From Streptomyces sp. JB150 (GTDB lineage: Bacteria; Actinomycetota; Actinomycetes; Streptomycetales; Streptomycetaceae): a stretch of DNA of 64,000 nt. Location of the stretch: assembly GCF_011193355.1 (NCBI RefSeq), contig NZ_CP049780.1, positions 6,237,798 to 6,301,797 on the forward strand, read 5' to 3'. The translations under genes and the position numbers were made by a program. The notes under the pieces were generated by a model. That model was not told where the DNA came from. It did no database searches and saw only the letters and a program-made list of their open reading frames with translations. Positions 55,516 through 62,179 of the stretch are shown here, one piece after another; position 1 is the first letter of the stretch, and each line of letters opens with the position of its first letter.

Positions 55516-56444
55516 GTCGTACCTCGTCCCCTCAAGGTGTTCTGCCGCGACGGGTCTTCGCCGCGGACGATCCGTTCCGCCTCCGGCAGGGCGGCCAGCC
55601 GCATGCCGCGGGCGTTGGCCACATCGGCCCGGTACCGTGCGCGCAGTGCGCAGAGGTGCCGCCGCTCGGCGTCCGCCGCGGCCTCCGCCAGGCCGGAGGA
55701 GACCGCGCAGCCGGCCTCGGCGACGGCGTACCGGATCTCCTCGGCCTCGGGCGCCGACGTGCCCAGCGCGGCCCGCAGGCGGTGCGGCGAGGCGTGGGGC
55801 AGCCCGCGCCCGGCCACACACGCCGACCAGCCCCGCAACGCCTCGGTGACCGCCGGATCGGCCTCCGCGCGGCTCAGGGCCAGCGACACGACGTCACGGT
55901 CCACCGCGTCGGCGCCGAACCACGTGCGGAAGTCGCCGTACAGCTCACCGCGGGCCTCGCTGGTGCAGCCGCGGGTGCTGCGCCCGGTGGTCATGCCGCT
56001 GGGGAGCGTCACCTCGACGGTGTCCCGGCCGCCGCCCTGCCACGCGCGCAGCGCCGCCGCCCGCCGCTGTGGTGTCAGGCCGCGGACGTACCGCTCCACC
56101 GGGTCCTCCGCGCGGGCAGCGGCGCTTTGTCCGGGAGTGCCGACCAGGGACCCGTAGCCGTGTTCGCGCGCCCACGCGGTGTCGGCGAGGACGAGGCGCA
56201 TCGGCGGCGGCGGTGGCCCGGTGCGCGCCGGCTCGGGCACGGGCGGGAGGTCGAACCCGGCCCGCGCCATGCACCGCCGCTCCAGCACCAGCTCGGCCCG
56301 GCGCAGCGTCGCCGACTCCTCGGCCGTGACCTCGCGCGGCAGCGCCCGCTCCGGCCCGGCGTCCGGCGCGGCCGGCTCCCCGGCCGGCCCGCAGCCGACG
56401 AGTACGCCGAGCAACAGCACCGACAGCACACCCAATCCCCGCAC
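55512..56444 (-). CDS. Putative lipoprotein of unknown function
   Basis: A protein of 310 residues. The opening 'MRGLGVLSVLLLGVLVGCGP' carries a lipobox (LVGC), so the mature protein should be lipid-anchored at the outer face of the membrane. The rest is helical, Ala/Arg/Glu-rich, with paired cysteines ('RRCMARAG', 'RGCTSEARGE', 'WSACVAGRGL', 'AGCAVSSG', 'HLCALRA') as seen in a streptomycete family of unknown role. GTG start behind GAGGGGGA. First gene of the minus-strand group 56444-52041. Confidence 0.8.
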   Translation of the reverse strand: MRGLGVLSVLLLGVLVGCGPAGEPAAPDAGPERALPREVTAEESATLRRAELVLERRCMARAGFDLPPVPEPARTGPPPPPMRLVLADTAWAREHGYGSLVGTPGQSAAARAEDPVERYVRGLTPQRRAAALRAWQGGGRDTVEVTLPSGMTTGRSTRGCTSEARGELYGDFRTWFGADAVDRDVVSLALSRAEADPAVTEALRGWSACVAGRGLPHASPHRLRAALGTSAPEAEEIRYAVAEAGCAVSSGLAEAAADAERRHLCALRARYRADVANARGMRLAALPEAERIVRGEDPSRQNTLRGRGTT

Positions 56445-56734
56445 GGTTCCCCCTCACCCGCTGTGTGAACACTGCGCGGGCGCGGGGGCGCGTGCGGCGG
56501 CCCCGGCCCGACGGCCGACGGCGGGGCGCCGTGCTCCGGTCCCGGTCGAGGACCGTGGCGCCTGCCGTGGGTGTCTCCTCCGGCCCGTGCCCGCGCGGTC
56601 GTCTCCCGCGCACGGACCGTCGTTCTGCGGTCACTTGGTCACCGTCAGCCTGGCAACGACGCCGTCACCCCGCACCCACTTTCGGGCTCACCCGAAACAC
56701 CCCCGTGGGCGCGGCCCGCGTCGTCGGCCGCGTA

Positions 56735-56773
56735 CGACTGTCAGACCCGCGTGAGACTCTTGGCAGACAGTCG
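56735..56773. promoter_or_regulatory. Inverted repeat and weak PafBC-like element upstream of the ArsR-like gene
   Basis: CGACTGTC (56735-56742) and GACAGTCG (56766-56773) form a perfect 8-bp inverted repeat. The left arm is part of TGTCAGAC-N8-GACTCT, a weaker form of the PafBC element, sharing a 15-mer with the one at 245-259. The rest of the 56445-56803 gap between divergent genes shows no coding sequence. Confidence 0.4.
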
Positions 56774-56803
56774 ACAGCTGGTCGCCCACGGGGGGTACTG
56801 CCT

Positions 56804-57871
56804 GTGCTGCACGTCCATTTCTCCACGGAGGATCTGGGCCGGGTGCGACTCGCTCCGCAGCCGGACCCGGTCTGGGAGATGCTGCTGAGCCTGCACGCGC
56901 TCGGCGGTTCCCCGGACCACATCGTGTTCGGCCCCTGGCGGGCCGAGACGCTGACCGGACCCGATCCGTCGATCTCCCTGCTCCTCCAACTGGCGCCGCC
57001 GCGCGGCTACTCGCCCGACTTCCTCACCCCGGCCGCGGGCGCCGACCTGGAGTCGGCCCTGGAGGCCGTGATGAGCGTCGACCGCGCGCGGCTGCGCGCC
57101 GAACTGGCCCTGCTGGCCGCCCAGCGCGGGCAGACGCCGTGGCTGCGGCGGATGGCCGAGGGCGACGCGGCGGCGATGCGCGAGCTGGGCACGGCCATGT
57201 TCCGGTACCACCAGCGGGTGCTCTCGCGCTCGTGGCACCGCATACGCGCCGTCGTCGAGGCCGAACGCACCATGCGCCTGCGGGACTTCCTCGACGGTGG
57301 CGTCGAACGGCTGCTCGGCACCATCCATCCGCTGGTCCGCTGGGACCCGCCGGTGCTGAAGGTGGACTACCCGGTGCGCCAGGACCTGGTCCTGGACGGG
57401 CGGGGGCTGCTGCTGATCCCCTCCTACTTCTGCTGGGGCAGGCCGGTCACGCTGCTCGACGACGGGCTGGACCCCGTGCTGGTCTACCCCGCGAACCGCG
57501 GCCTGCAGCTGCTCACGGAGGACTCCGCGGTGCCGGGGCCCGTGGCTCTGGCCCGCCTCCTGGGGCGTACCCGCGCCGCGGTCCTGGAGGAGGTCGCGGC
57601 GTCCGGCGGCACGACGGGAGGAGGGATCGCCCGGCGGCTGGGGGTGTCGGCCGCCTCCGCCAGCGAGCACGCCGCCGTGCTGCGCGAGGCCGGTCTCATC
57701 CTCAGCCGCCGGGTGGCCAACACCGTGTGGCACACCGCGACCCCGCTCGGCCGGGCCCTCGCCGAGGGAGGCCGGCCGGCGGAGGGACTCCACATCTCGG
57801 GCGGCGTCCTCCCGCAGCCCCAGCCGGCCGCGCGGCCGACCGCCCCGCGCGTGGACGCGAGCGCGGTGTGA
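56804..57871 (+). CDS. ArsR-type winged-helix transcriptional regulator
   Basis: A 355-residue regulator common in streptomycetes. The N-terminal 230 residues ('LHVHFSTEDLGRVRLAPQPD', 'DPVWEMLLSLHAL', 'IHPLVRWDPPVL') form a DUF5937-like sensing domain and the C-terminus is a winged helix, 'LGRTRAAVLEEVAASGGTTG' and 'GVSAASASEHAAVLREAGL'. The GTG at 56804 has GGGGGT at proper spacing; longer upstream in-frame sequence lacks coding character. An inverted repeat upstream may be its own operator. Confidence 0.85.
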   Translation: MLHVHFSTEDLGRVRLAPQPDPVWEMLLSLHALGGSPDHIVFGPWRAETLTGPDPSISLLLQLAPPRGYSPDFLTPAAGADLESALEAVMSVDRARLRAELALLAAQRGQTPWLRRMAEGDAAAMRELGTAMFRYHQRVLSRSWHRIRAVVEAERTMRLRDFLDGGVERLLGTIHPLVRWDPPVLKVDYPVRQDLVLDGRGLLLIPSYFCWGRPVTLLDDGLDPVLVYPANRGLQLLTEDSAVPGPVALARLLGRTRAAVLEEVAASGGTTGGGIARRLGVSAASASEHAAVLREAGLILSRRVANTVWHTATPLGRALAEGGRPAEGLHISGGVLPQPQPAARPTAPRVDASAV

Positions 57872-57959
57872 GGGACCGCGCTGTCAGTGGTGCTCGGGGG
57901 CTCGCGGCCGCTTCACCTCCACTTCCCCGACCGCACCGACGAAGCCGCCGGAGCCCCCC

Positions 57960-58230
57960 TTGACCTCGGTCCACGACTCCGCGACGCACCTGGAGCCGGC
58001 GCCGCGCGAGTGGCGGGTCCTGCGCGACGCGCGGGCCGTCCCGCGCGGGCTGCTCGCCGCCGGCATCGAGGGGCGCGCGGGCCGTGCCGCGGGGGCTGCT
58101 CGCCGCCGGCATCGAGGGCGCGGCGACCAGGACCCGCTGCCGGTCGTGGACTCCGCCAACGAGATCCTGGCCCTGTGGGACCAGACCGCCCCGATAGCGC
58201 GCACGGTCGTCGAGCGGAGTCCCCGCCCCG
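57960..58230 (+). pseudogene. Degenerate ORF with a 46-base tandem duplication
   Basis: Two blocks have strong coding character in the plus strand: 'VHDSATHLEPAPREWRVLRD' ending 'PRGLLAAGIEG', and 'DPLPVVDSANEILALWDQTA' ending 'RTVVERS'. Between them a 46-base unit is duplicated (58029-58074 and 58075-58120, two mismatches), and since 46 is not a multiple of three the repeat is read in two frames. The fragment then stops making sense before the convergent LysR gene. I do not recognise the family. Probable decayed gene, possible start TTG at 57960. Confidence 0.4.
58029..58120 (+). repeat. 46-base tandem duplication
   Basis: Two adjoining copies begin GCGCGGGCCGTC (58029) and GCGCGGGCCGTG (58075) and both end GGCATCGAGGG; they differ at two positions. 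Direct adjacency indicates recent slippage or unequal recombination. Confidence 0.8.
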
Positions 58231-58254
58231 CGCGATGTGCGCGGCCGGCCCCGG

Positions 58255-59211
58255 TCACCAGGTGCGGCCCGCCTCCAGGAGGAGATCGCGGACCCGGACC
58301 ACGTCCGGGTTGTCGGGGCGGCCGGGGCGCTGCACCAGGTAGGCGGTGTTGATGGGCGGATCCTCCGGTTCGAGCAACGGCACCAGCGCCCCCGAGGCCA
58401 GCTCCTCCTGGCAGAGGTAGCGCGGCAGCACGGTGAACCCGGCCCCCGCGACGACCGCGGCGAGCACCCCGCGCAGATCCGGGACGGTGAGGGCGGCGGG
58501 CCGGGACAGCCGGGTGCCGAAGACATGGCGCCAGTAGCGGCGGACGATGGGCACGTCCTCCGCGTACGAGACGAGCGGGACGTCCCGCAGCGCGTCGGGG
58601 CCGCCGGCGGCGTCGCGGTCCGCCGCCCGGCCGGCCCACCGGGGCGCGGCGACGAGGACGAACTCCTCGTCCATCAGGGGCACCGCGGTCAGGGTGCGCC
58701 CGCGCGGCCGGTAGGTGGCGATGACCAGGTCGTGGTGTCCGGCGCGCAGCTCCTCCAGCAGCGGGTCGGTCAGACCGGGGGTCAGCCGCAGCCGCAGCCC
58801 CTCGGCGGTCAGCGGGGCGAGGGCCGGCAGCACCCGCAGGCACATCAGCTCGGCGGGCCCCGCCAGGTGCACCGGCGCGGTCCGCTCGGCGGCGCCCGGC
58901 TCCAGCCCGGTGGCCGCGGCGAGCGCGTCGAGCGGGGCGGCCACCCGGGCGGCGAGATCGTGCGCGACGGCGGTCGGGGCGACGCCCCGCGGCAGCCGCT
59001 GGAACAGCTCCCGCCCCGACTGCCGCTCCAGCGCCCGGATCTGCGTGGTCACGGTGGGCTGTGACACGCCGAGCAGTCCCGCGGCGGCGGTGAACGAACC
59101 CGAGCGGTACACCGCCAGGAAGGTGCGCAGCAGGTTCAGGTCCGCCACCGGCTGGGGCGCGGGCACCTCGAGAGCGCCGCCCGCCGGGCCATCGGGATTC
59201 CTATGCCTCAC
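58255..59211 (-). CDS. LysR-family transcriptional regulator
   Basis: A protein of about 318 residues. The N-terminal helix-turn-helix is 'LNLLRTFLAVYRSGSFTAAA' followed by 'LLGVSQPTVTTQIRALERQS', and the rest is a LysR substrate-binding domain ('APVHLAGPAELMCLRVLP', 'GHHDLVIATYRPRG', 'VAGAGFTVLPRYLCQ'). The effector is unknown. The annotated GTG at 59211 leaves a 24-residue extension before the HTH; an internal GTG near 59147 would also fit. It begins 10 bases after the PadR stop and may be co-transcribed. Confidence 0.9.
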   Translation of the reverse strand: MRHRNPDGPAGGALEVPAPQPVADLNLLRTFLAVYRSGSFTAAAGLLGVSQPTVTTQIRALERQSGRELFQRLPRGVAPTAVAHDLAARVAAPLDALAAATGLEPGAAERTAPVHLAGPAELMCLRVLPALAPLTAEGLRLRLTPGLTDPLLEELRAGHHDLVIATYRPRGRTLTAVPLMDEEFVLVAAPRWAGRAADRDAAGGPDALRDVPLVSYAEDVPIVRRYWRHVFGTRLSRPAALTVPDLRGVLAAVVAGAGFTVLPRYLCQEELASGALVPLLEPEDPPINTAYLVQRPGRPDNPDVVRVRDLLLEAGRTW

Positions 59212-59221
59212 AGGACCGACC

Positions 59222-59806
59222 CTAGTCGTTCCCTATCGCACCGCCACGGGACCCGGCGCGCGCCTCCAGCACCCGCAGCGCCCGCTCGCCCCAGCGGATG
59301 TTCTCCTCCTCGAAGGACACCCCGCGCAGCAGCGTCAGATACGGCCCGACACGCTCGGCGCGGGCCAGGTACTCCTCCTCGTCCCGCCCCTGCAGCAGCC
59401 GTTCCCGCAGCCGCTCGTAGCGGGCGAGCTTGGCCCGCGCCCAGGCGACGCGCTCCGCGACGTCCGCGCGTACGGCGTCGAGGTCGCCGAGGTCGGCGCA
59501 CTGCACCTTGACCAGCAGGCCGTCCCGGATCGCGGTGGGCTTGCCGATCGGGTCGGCGACGTAGGAGCGCAGGGCCGCGTATCCGGCCTCGGTGAGGGAG
59601 AACATCCGCTTGTCCGGGCGCCGCTCCTGGCGCACCACGCGCGTGCTGACCAGGCCCTCCCGTTCCATGCGGTCCAGTTCCCGGTAGAGCTGCTGGGGTG
59701 TGGCGGTCCAGAAGTTGGCCACCGAGGCGTCGAAGCTCTTGGCCAGGTCGTATCCGGAGGCCTCTCCCTCCAGAAGGGCCGCCATCACGGCATTGCGCAG
59801 TGCCAT
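59222..59806 (-). CDS. PadR-family transcriptional regulator
   Basis: A protein of 194 residues with a PadR winged helix ('LRNAVMAALLEGEASGYDLA', 'QQLYRELDRMEREGLVSTR', 'RMFSLTEAGYAALRSYVAD') and a C-terminal dimerisation helix. PadR proteins repress efflux or detoxification genes on binding small aromatics. It is divergent from a small NTF2-like protein gene with an inverted repeat in the 64-base gap, so that gene is its most likely target. Confidence 0.92.
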   Translation of the reverse strand: MALRNAVMAALLEGEASGYDLAKSFDASVANFWTATPQQLYRELDRMEREGLVSTRVVRQERRPDKRMFSLTEAGYAALRSYVADPIGKPTAIRDGLLVKVQCADLGDLDAVRADVAERVAWARAKLARYERLRERLLQGRDEEEYLARAERVGPYLTLLRGVSFEEENIRWGERALRVLEARAGSRGGAIGND

Positions 59807-59818
59807 GACCTCACCCTA

Positions 59819-59857
59819 CTCTCCAGTGCACCTATTCAATTCGTTGACTATGGAGAG
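59819..59857. promoter_or_regulatory. Inverted repeat in the PadR/NTF2-like divergent promoter
   Basis: CTCTCCA (59819-59825) and TGGAGAG (59851-59857) are perfect inverted arms around an AT-rich centre containing TTGACT (59844-59849). It is a plausible PadR operator, although the arms are spaced more widely than in characterised PadR sites. Confidence 0.35.
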
Positions 59858-59870
59858 GGGCGGCCCGCCC

Positions 59871-60266
59871 ATGCACCCGTTCCGCAAGGCCGTCGAGGAC
59901 CGCGACACCCGGGCGCTGGAGGCGCTGCTGGCCGACGACGTGGTCTTCACCAGCCCCGTCGCCTTCAAGCCGTACGAGGGCAAGGCCATCACCGCGGCGA
60001 TCCTGCGCGCAGTGATGCGCGTCTTCGAGGACTTCGCCTACGTGCGCGAGATCGTCGACGTCGCCGGCCGCGACCACGCCTTCGTGTTCACCGCCACCGT
60101 GAACGGCAAGCGGATCCACGGCTGCGACTTCCTGCACTTCGACGACGAGGGGCGCATCGACGACTTCACCGTCATGGTCCGCCCCCTCTCCGCCGCGCGG
60201 GCCCTGTCCGAGGCGATGGGCGCGCAGTTCGACCGCATCGCGGCGGAGGCGGCGGGCGCGGCCTGA
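59871..60266 (+). CDS. NTF2-like (SnoaL-type) protein
   Basis: A 131-residue protein of the nuclear transport factor 2-like superfamily: 'HPFRKAVEDRDTRALEALLA', 'DDVVFTSPVAFKPYEGKAI' and 'LHFDDEGRIDDFTVMVRPL' are typical of SnoaL-like domains. Members are small cone-shaped enzymes or ligand-binding proteins; no catalytic residue can be assigned. ATG at 59871 is preferred over 59850 because GGAGAGGGG lies between them. Likely controlled by the divergent PadR protein. Confidence 0.85.
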   Translation: MHPFRKAVEDRDTRALEALLADDVVFTSPVAFKPYEGKAITAAILRAVMRVFEDFAYVREIVDVAGRDHAFVFTATVNGKRIHGCDFLHFDDEGRIDDFTVMVRPLSAARALSEAMGAQFDRIAAEAAGAA

Positions 60267-60294
60267 CGCCGCGTCCCGCCGCCTCCGGGCGCGC

Positions 60295-60990
60295 TCAGCC
60301 CAGCTGCTTCAGCAGTTCCGCGGCCAGCGGCGCGGAGGACGCCGGGTTCTGGCCGGTGACGAGGTTGCGGTCCACGATCACGTTCGGGGCCCACGGCTCA
60401 CCGGCGCGGACGTCGAGACCGGCCTCGGTGAGACGGGTCTGCAGGAGCCACTTCGCCTTGCCGGCGAGGCCGCCCTGCACCTCCTCGGCGTCCGTGAAGG
60501 CGGCCACGCGGTAGCCGGCGAATGCGTTGGAGCCGTCCTCGCGGGTGGCGGCGAGCAGCGCGGCCGGGCCGTGGCAGACGACGCCGAGCGGCTTGCCGGA
60601 GTCGAGCGCCTCGACCAGCAGCCGGCCGGAGGTCTCGTCGACGGCCAGGTCCTCCATCGGGCCGTGACCGCCGGGGTAGAAGACGGCCGCGTACTCGTCG
60701 AGGACGACGTCCTCCAGCCGGACGGGCCGTTCCAGCTCGGTCATCGCGGCCAGCGCCGCCGCGATCCGGTCGGCGCCCTCCTGGCCGCCGTTGACCTCGG
60801 CGGCCAGGCTGGCCTTGTCGACCGTCGGCACGACCCCGCCCGGCGTCGCGACGACGATCTCGTGCCCGGCGGCCTTGAACGCCTCGTACGGCGCGACGGC
60901 CTCCTCGGCCCAGAAGCCGGTGGGGTGCAGGGTGCCGTCGGCGAGCGTCCAGTGGTCGGCGCCGGTCATCACGAAAAGGATCTTCGACAT
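60295..60990 (-). CDS. DJ-1/PfpI-family glutamine amidotransferase-like protein (HchA/glyoxalase III type)
   Basis: A protein of 231 residues. The nucleophile elbow 'GVVCHGPAALLAA' gives the reactive Cys, with Glu in 'GFWAEEAVAPYEAF' and 'VFYPGGHGPMEDLA' completing the site expected for class I DJ-1 proteins with glyoxalase III or deglycase activity. 'GADHWTLADGTLHPTGFW' is a conserved opening of this subgroup. It likely removes methylglyoxal-type damage. Convergent with the NTF2-like gene. Confidence 0.9.
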   Translation of the reverse strand: MSKILFVMTGADHWTLADGTLHPTGFWAEEAVAPYEAFKAAGHEIVVATPGGVVPTVDKASLAAEVNGGQEGADRIAAALAAMTELERPVRLEDVVLDEYAAVFYPGGHGPMEDLAVDETSGRLLVEALDSGKPLGVVCHGPAALLAATREDGSNAFAGYRVAAFTDAEEVQGGLAGKAKWLLQTRLTEAGLDVRAGEPWAPNVIVDRNLVTGQNPASSAPLAAELLKQLG

Positions 60991-61123
60991 GCTGTTTCTC
61001 CCGGAAGGGGGGTGCTCAGGATGCCGTCGACGTTAGGCCTGCCCGGTGGGGCTTTTCCAATGACGAATCCGATGTCCGGCATAGGCAGGCCGATGGATGC
61101 GCGGGAATAACCCGGACGGCTCC

Positions 61124-61876
61124 TCAGCGCGAGGTCGGCGCGGGGGTCGGCGAGGGTGACGGCGCCGCCGTGTTGATGTTCAGGTCCGGCCGCGGCTCCA
61201 GCGCGAGCACCGGCGCGCCCGGCTGCGGCGGGGGCGGGGTCAGCTGCTCCTGGGGGAGCTTCGGCGGGGAGGTCTGCTGGAAGTTCACCTGCTCGTGATT
61301 GACCAGCCCGGTCTTCTCCAGCACGGTGATGTGGTCCAGGACCGTGTCGTTGGCCTGGTCGGCGAGTTGCCGCACCAGGCTGTTGCGGGTGTTCGCGCGG
61401 ACCTTGGCGACGACCGGGAAGATCTGCCCGTGCGTCACCCGCATGATGGTGACCGCCGTCGAGTCGAACTGCCGCCCGTTCTCCGCCGCCGCCGTCGCCA
61501 CGAACTGCTGCTGCTGGGGACTGGCCTGGTTGGGCAGGGTGATGCCCAGCTCCGGCGCGATCCGGCGGCAGGTCTCGTCCAGCCGGGCGTGACCGACGAT
61601 CAGGTGCGCGCCGGCCTCCTTCATCTCCGGCGTGGTGCCCCGCTCCATCGCCAGCTCGCCCAGCGGGTACTCCCACAGCCCCGCCGCCCGCACCTTCACC
61701 ACGAAGTCACGGTCGGCCTCGGTCAACGGACCGTAGCGGGTGTTGGCGATGATGCGGTCCGCCGTCGTGGACGTGTTCTCCACTCCGAGCATGGCGGGAT
61801 ACGCGAGCGCCGCCAGGGTCAGACCCAGCGCGCCGAACACGAAGATGCTTCCTGCCGTGTTGCGGGACATCCGCAT
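61124..61876 (-). CDS. DUF4142 secreted or anchored protein
   Basis: A protein of 250 residues with an N-terminal hydrophobic segment ('SIFVFGALGLTLAALAYPAM') and a helical, ferritin-like DUF4142 domain ('LTEADRDFVVKVRAAGLWEY', 'ELAMERGTTPEMKEAGAHLI', 'VTHGQIFPVVAKVRANTRNS', 'ANDTVLDHITVLEKTGLV'). The C-terminal 60 residues are Pro-rich and probably span the cell wall. Function is unknown; some family members are envelope stress proteins. The upstream interval to 62179 holds the divergent promoters and no gene. Confidence 0.88.
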   Translation of the reverse strand: MRMSRNTAGSIFVFGALGLTLAALAYPAMLGVENTSTTADRIIANTRYGPLTEADRDFVVKVRAAGLWEYPLGELAMERGTTPEMKEAGAHLIVGHARLDETCRRIAPELGITLPNQASPQQQQFVATAAAENGRQFDSTAVTIMRVTHGQIFPVVAKVRANTRNSLVRQLADQANDTVLDHITVLEKTGLVNHEQVNFQQTSPPKLPQEQLTPPPPQPGAPVLALEPRPDLNINTAAPSPSPTPAPTSR

Positions 61877-62179
61877 GCTGCCTCCAGACGCGAGCGGGTG
61901 GTACGCCAGGAGGTACGCAAAAGCGGGGCCGTTCGATCAGCGTGGCGCGGCGAATTTTTCCGCCGGAGGGTGTGGGCTGCGCCACAGCGCGGCCGTCAAG
62001 GGTCGCAGTGGACGCCAGGGGGCCGTAAGGGTCGGATATCGGCCGACTGGCCCAACAGAATCGCACACACAACGACGGCGTCATTGCTTCGAATCTGTTG
62101 GAGTTTTAGTGTGACTGCGGCTCAGAAGTCCCCTGGGGCCCGCGAGTTGAGTGGTTCACCCCCGAGGAAGGTCACGGTC

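Noticed and set aside
57889..57915. TGTCAGTG after the ArsR-like gene as a damage promoter
   Set aside because: No TAnnnT follows at 8 bases; the position holds a G-rich run.
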